A program made the translations under genes and the position numbers. Under the pieces are notes generated by a model. That model did not search any database. It saw nothing but the letters and a program-made list of their open reading frames with translations, and had not been told where the DNA came from. Below are positions 61,668 to 64,000 of a stretch of DNA of 64,000 nt, piece by piece. Source of the DNA: Psychrilyobacter atlanticus DSM 19335 (lineage in GTDB: Bacteria; Fusobacteriota; Fusobacteriia; Fusobacteriales; Fusobacteriaceae). The DNA lies in NCBI RefSeq assembly GCF_000426625.1, contig NZ_KE384547.1:2161159-2225158 (forward strand), in the 5' to 3' direction. Position 1 is the stretch's first letter, and each line of letters begins with the position of its first letter.

Positions 61668-62968
61668 TAAACAAATAAATTTATAAGTAATGATGTCAGG
61701 ATAAGCATAAATGCTCCTCCAATCCTAGATGATATCTGTGAAAATGGCAATAATTCCATTCTGTTAGCAGCTGATAATACTGCGATATCTCCTGTTCCAC
61801 CCATGTTTGCCATACATAATCCTGCTGTTATTGTTCCTTCGATCATATAAAATCCTAACATACGACCAACTATTGCAGTTCCTATCATAGCTCCTACGAT
61901 AGTTGTAACTACTAATAATAGATAAGTTAAACTAAATGCACTGATTACTGCTCCTAAATCTGTGTATGCTATCCCGATTCCTACTAATAGTGCCAGTGTA
62001 AAGTTCTTCATTACAAATTGGAACCATGTTGTTGCTGCTTCCTCATGTTCTCTCTTTAAAATACCTGTCAACTTCGCGAAAGCTACCGATAAGATCATAA
62101 GTGCATAGGGATGCAGTGGTATATATTTTCCTAAAAGTCTCCCTAATACATAGAATGATGTCGCTATCAATAGACCTTTTCCTAGAGATGCATAGTCTAT
62201 CTTTAACTCTTTTTCTTCTTCAATACCTACGTCATCCTGTCCCTTTAATAATTTACCGTCACCAGAAATTTTCTTATATTTTTTACCTAATTTATTCAAT
62301 ATTCCTGCACAAACTATAGCTACTGCATTACCTAATGCTACTGCCGGAACCATTATAGATAAAAGCTTTGTAGGATCCTGTTCCATTGCTTTACCAAAGA
62401 TTTGAGCTAGAGGTACTGCTCCTGCTCCCATTCCACCACCCATTATTGGGATAGCTATATAAAACACTGCATTGGTGAATCCATAACCCATCAATGCTCC
62501 TACTGTTCCAGTCATTAAGATCGATACAAATACTCCACCTATTATTACTGGAAGATATTTTAACCCAGCCTTTATAAGCAGTTTTGTGTCCATTCCTAAT
62601 ATACTACCTGTTATAAGGGCAGCTATATAAAAATTTAAAAATCCTCCACTTTTCATAAACGTTGCCGAAGAACTAACCACTGTTTCCGGTAAAACATTAT
62701 ATGTAACCAATGCTGCCGCTGCAAATATAGCTACTATAGGTCCTCCACCAAAATAATCTTTTATAATAGGTGTCCTGTTACCTATCTCATTTAACAATAC
62801 TCCCATTATAAGTAAAAAAGGTATCACGCCCTCCATCCCTTTTGGCAGTGCTCCTGTAAATGCTGCACCTAATACTACTGCTGTTATAGGTATAAAATAT
62901 TTCATCTCCAAACCTAATAATTTAAATTTTTTCTGTACCTTATCCTTAGACAAAACTGCTGTTTTCAT
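61667..62968 (-). CDS. 2-hydroxycarboxylate transporter (CitS/MaeN type)
   Basis: The 433-residue protein has eleven hydrophobic segments and the two reentrant GGxG loops of the 2HCT family, IPIMGGGMGAGAVPLA near residue 175 and ANMGGTGDIAVLSAANR near 397. It carries citrate, malate or lactate with Na+ or by exchange. No citrate lyase or malic enzyme genes are in view, so substrate is open. The start follows a GGGGGG site. It is monocistronic. Confidence 0.92.
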   Translation of the reverse strand: MKTAVLSKDKVQKKFKLLGLEMKYFIPITAVVLGAAFTGALPKGMEGVIPFLLIMGVLLNEIGNRTPIIKDYFGGGPIVAIFAAAALVTYNVLPETVVSSSATFMKSGGFLNFYIAALITGSILGMDTKLLIKAGLKYLPVIIGGVFVSILMTGTVGALMGYGFTNAVFYIAIPIMGGGMGAGAVPLAQIFGKAMEQDPTKLLSIMVPAVALGNAVAIVCAGILNKLGKKYKKISGDGKLLKGQDDVGIEEEKELKIDYASLGKGLLIATSFYVLGRLLGKYIPLHPYALMILSVAFAKLTGILKREHEEAATTWFQFVMKNFTLALLVGIGIAYTDLGAVISAFSLTYLLLVVTTIVGAMIGTAIVGRMLGFYMIEGTITAGLCMANMGGTGDIAVLSAANRMELLPFSQISSRIGGAFMLILTSLLINLFV

Positions 62969-63075
62969 CTTCTTCCCCCCTGTTTCATTTTTTATCTTTA
63001 TTATCTATATATTTAGTATATTCCTTATTTTTTCTTAAAGATATAAAACAAAACTAAAAAAATAATTATTAAATT

Positions 63076-63110
63076 AAAAAAAGATTGCTAATAAATTAGC
63101 AATCTTTTTC
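63076..63110 (-). terminator. Terminator after envelope lipoprotein genes
   Basis: AAAAAGATTGCTAAT and its complement flank a tiny AA loop; T run on both strands. Confidence 0.8.
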
Positions 63111-63117
63111 TTAAAAA

Positions 63118-63651
63118 TTATTTAATCATTTTTACCCTTTCAAGTTCAGTTCTAAGCTCCTCATATATAGAGGTGTAATTGATGGCCTTCATTCTTTCTG
63201 TTTCAGTTCTAAGTTCATTGAATAAAGATGCATAAACTGCCGGTTCATCTATATCCTTGGCAGATTTAGATCCATATGCCCCCTGGACTATATCTGTATT
63301 TTCCCTTATATTAATTCTAACTCTACTGTTTACTTTAGATATTTCTGTAATAGTCGTACTGATATCATAGGTAATTACTCCACTTCTATCCAGCCAAAAT
63401 TTTTCTGCACCAGATGTTGCGTCTCTTACAGCTGTAGCTTTGATTAAACCGGTTTTATAATCAGTGTTTTCAACTGTATATCCTTGATTTTCTAAAACTA
63501 TCATAACAGAACGAAATGCAATATCATAATTAGCCTTTATTGTTTTGGTTCTCATCTGTGACCTTTGTAACGATGAAACTTTTGGTGTATTTGAAGAACA
63601 CCCAGTCATAAATATTGTGATTCCTATCAACATTAATATAAATTTTTTCAT
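63118..63651 (-). CDS. Lipoprotein of unknown function with duplicated C-terminal motif
   Basis: The 177-residue protein has a lipobox (IFMTGC, Cys18). A central alpha/beta domain follows (NYDIAFRSVMIVLENQGYTV near 40, then TGLIKATA), as in many envelope lipoproteins of two-membrane bacteria. The C-terminus repeats YxSLFNELRTETERMKAI and YTSIYEELRTELERVKMI, an imperfect 20-residue tandem duplication. The start follows TGGAGGATTG. It is 22 bases after the partial upstream gene, likely the same operon. Confidence 0.75.
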   Translation of the reverse strand: MKKFILMLIGITIFMTGCSSNTPKVSSLQRSQMRTKTIKANYDIAFRSVMIVLENQGYTVENTDYKTGLIKATAVRDATSGAEKFWLDRSGVITYDISTTITEISKVNSRVRINIRENTDIVQGAYGSKSAKDIDEPAVYASLFNELRTETERMKAINYTSIYEELRTELERVKMIK

Positions 63652-63673
63652 TTCTTACAATCCTCCAATTTTT

Positions 63674-64000
63674 TTAGTAAACGCTTGATATTAAACTATA
63701 ATCTTCTACTATATCATTTTCATCAAATGTAATTATCCAGTCAAAACTACTGGTAGTAGAACTACTTAATGCTGAATTACTTCCTACGAATAAAAAATTT
63801 TCAAACCCACTTTTCTGAGCACTTTCTGAAGACATTTTATTATAGCTCCAAACTTCATTGTCGGCCCTATTCTTTGTGATCATATTAGGTGCACCAAATA
63901 TCCCTAATATTTCAGTTTGAGTAGTTGAACCCTTTACAACCTCTGATTTAATTACCCCCACTGTTAAATTAGATTTTTGTTGTGGAACCGTAGTAGAACT
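63674..64000 (-). CDS. BamE/SmpA-like envelope protein, N-terminus beyond window
   Basis: An open frame runs from the window edge (64000) to the stop at 63674. About 108 codons are visible, reading SSTTVPQQ at the edge and then VKGSTTQTEILGIFGAPNMI. That segment resembles the SmpA/OmlA (BamE-like) fold: a helix after GxTTQxEILxxFGxP, then VWSYNK and a strand WIITFDENDIVEDY. The signal peptide would lie outside the window. Members act in outer-membrane assembly or as small lipoproteins. An internal GTG at 63961 is not needed as a start. Confidence 0.72.
   Translation of the reverse strand, partial: SSTTVPQQKSNLTVGVIKSEVVKGSTTQTEILGIFGAPNMITKNRADNEVWSYNKMSSESAQKSGFENFLFVGSNSALSSSTTSSFDWIITFDENDIVEDYSLISSVY

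Noticed and set aside
1-64000. CRISPR array or cas genes
   Set aside because: No regularly spaced direct repeats and no Cas-like proteins were seen.

Overview
The window is AT-rich chromosomal DNA from an anaerobic diderm bacterium, most likely a member of the Fusobacteriota (Propionigenium/Ilyobacter/Psychrilyobacter type). That assignment is an inference. It rests on low GC, outer-membrane beta-barrel and lipoprotein genes, a sigma-54 gene, many amino-acid, PTS and Na+-type transporters, and very compact intergenic regions that nearly all end in strong hairpin terminators.

Layout. 1-9.2 kb: 3' part of rpoN (-), an outer-membrane barrel gene, smpB-ssrA (tmRNA), a GNAT/MerR divergent pair with a MerR-type 19-bp-spacer promoter, a second GNAT gene, and a quaternary-amine-type ABC transporter (ATPase with CBS domains; permease fused to its binding protein) behind a candidate attenuator. 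9.7-14.3 kb: an orphan plasmid-type Rep_3 initiator divergent from a cellobiose/beta-glucoside PTS operon (GH1, EIIC, EIIB, EIIA). 14.4-38 kb: transport and housekeeping genes (DMT permease, PAS-GGDEF cyclase, DUF554, BrnQ, Nudix, MarR with flavin reductase, SstT, CtlX, MntP, a CuA cupredoxin, FbpABC iron uptake, PBP1A, PqqD-like with OPT transporter, pentapeptide-repeat protein, DUF819) and a tRNA-Arg(CCU). 38-42.7 kb and 52.7-55.2 kb: the isoprenoid/envelope cluster (patatin, uppS, cdsA, then dxr, phosphoesterase, SGNH hydrolase, tmk, rseP), all on the minus strand. 55.3-61.5 kb: a maltose-type module (MapP-like phosphatase, PTS EIICB, GH13 glucosidase, ROK glucokinase, LacI regulator) with an 18-bp palindromic operator. 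61.6-64 kb: a 2-hydroxycarboxylate transporter and two envelope lipoprotein genes, the last one cut by the window edge.

The most unusual region is 42.9-52.66 kb. A ~9.75-kb element sits between cdsA and dxr, starting within a few bases of the cdsA stop codon. It is bounded by imperfect terminal inverted repeats (28 of 37 positions) that contain a perfect 7-bp direct repeat (CGTCACG). It begins with a HUH rolling-circle Rep and a small protein of the size of an ssDNA-binding protein. It continues through a DUF1353 protein and a set of unrecognised genes with virion-like features: a membrane-anchored 629-aa protein with nonapeptide repeats, an alpha-helical pilot-like protein, and a 147-aa protein with a very strong ribosome-binding site followed by two hairpins. 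It ends with an IS256-like DDE transposase. No integrase, Zot-type ATPase, terminase or known capsid gene is visible. My reading is a transposable, probably ssDNA, phage-like or plasmid-like genome that integrates with its own DDE transposase. The Rep and transposase calls are supported by motifs; the virion interpretation is inference.

Pathway reading: the 55-61 kb genes make a self-contained route from external maltose (PTS uptake to maltose 6'-phosphate, dephosphorylation, hydrolysis to glucose, phosphorylation). The 10.8-14.3 kb operon does the equivalent for beta-glucosides.
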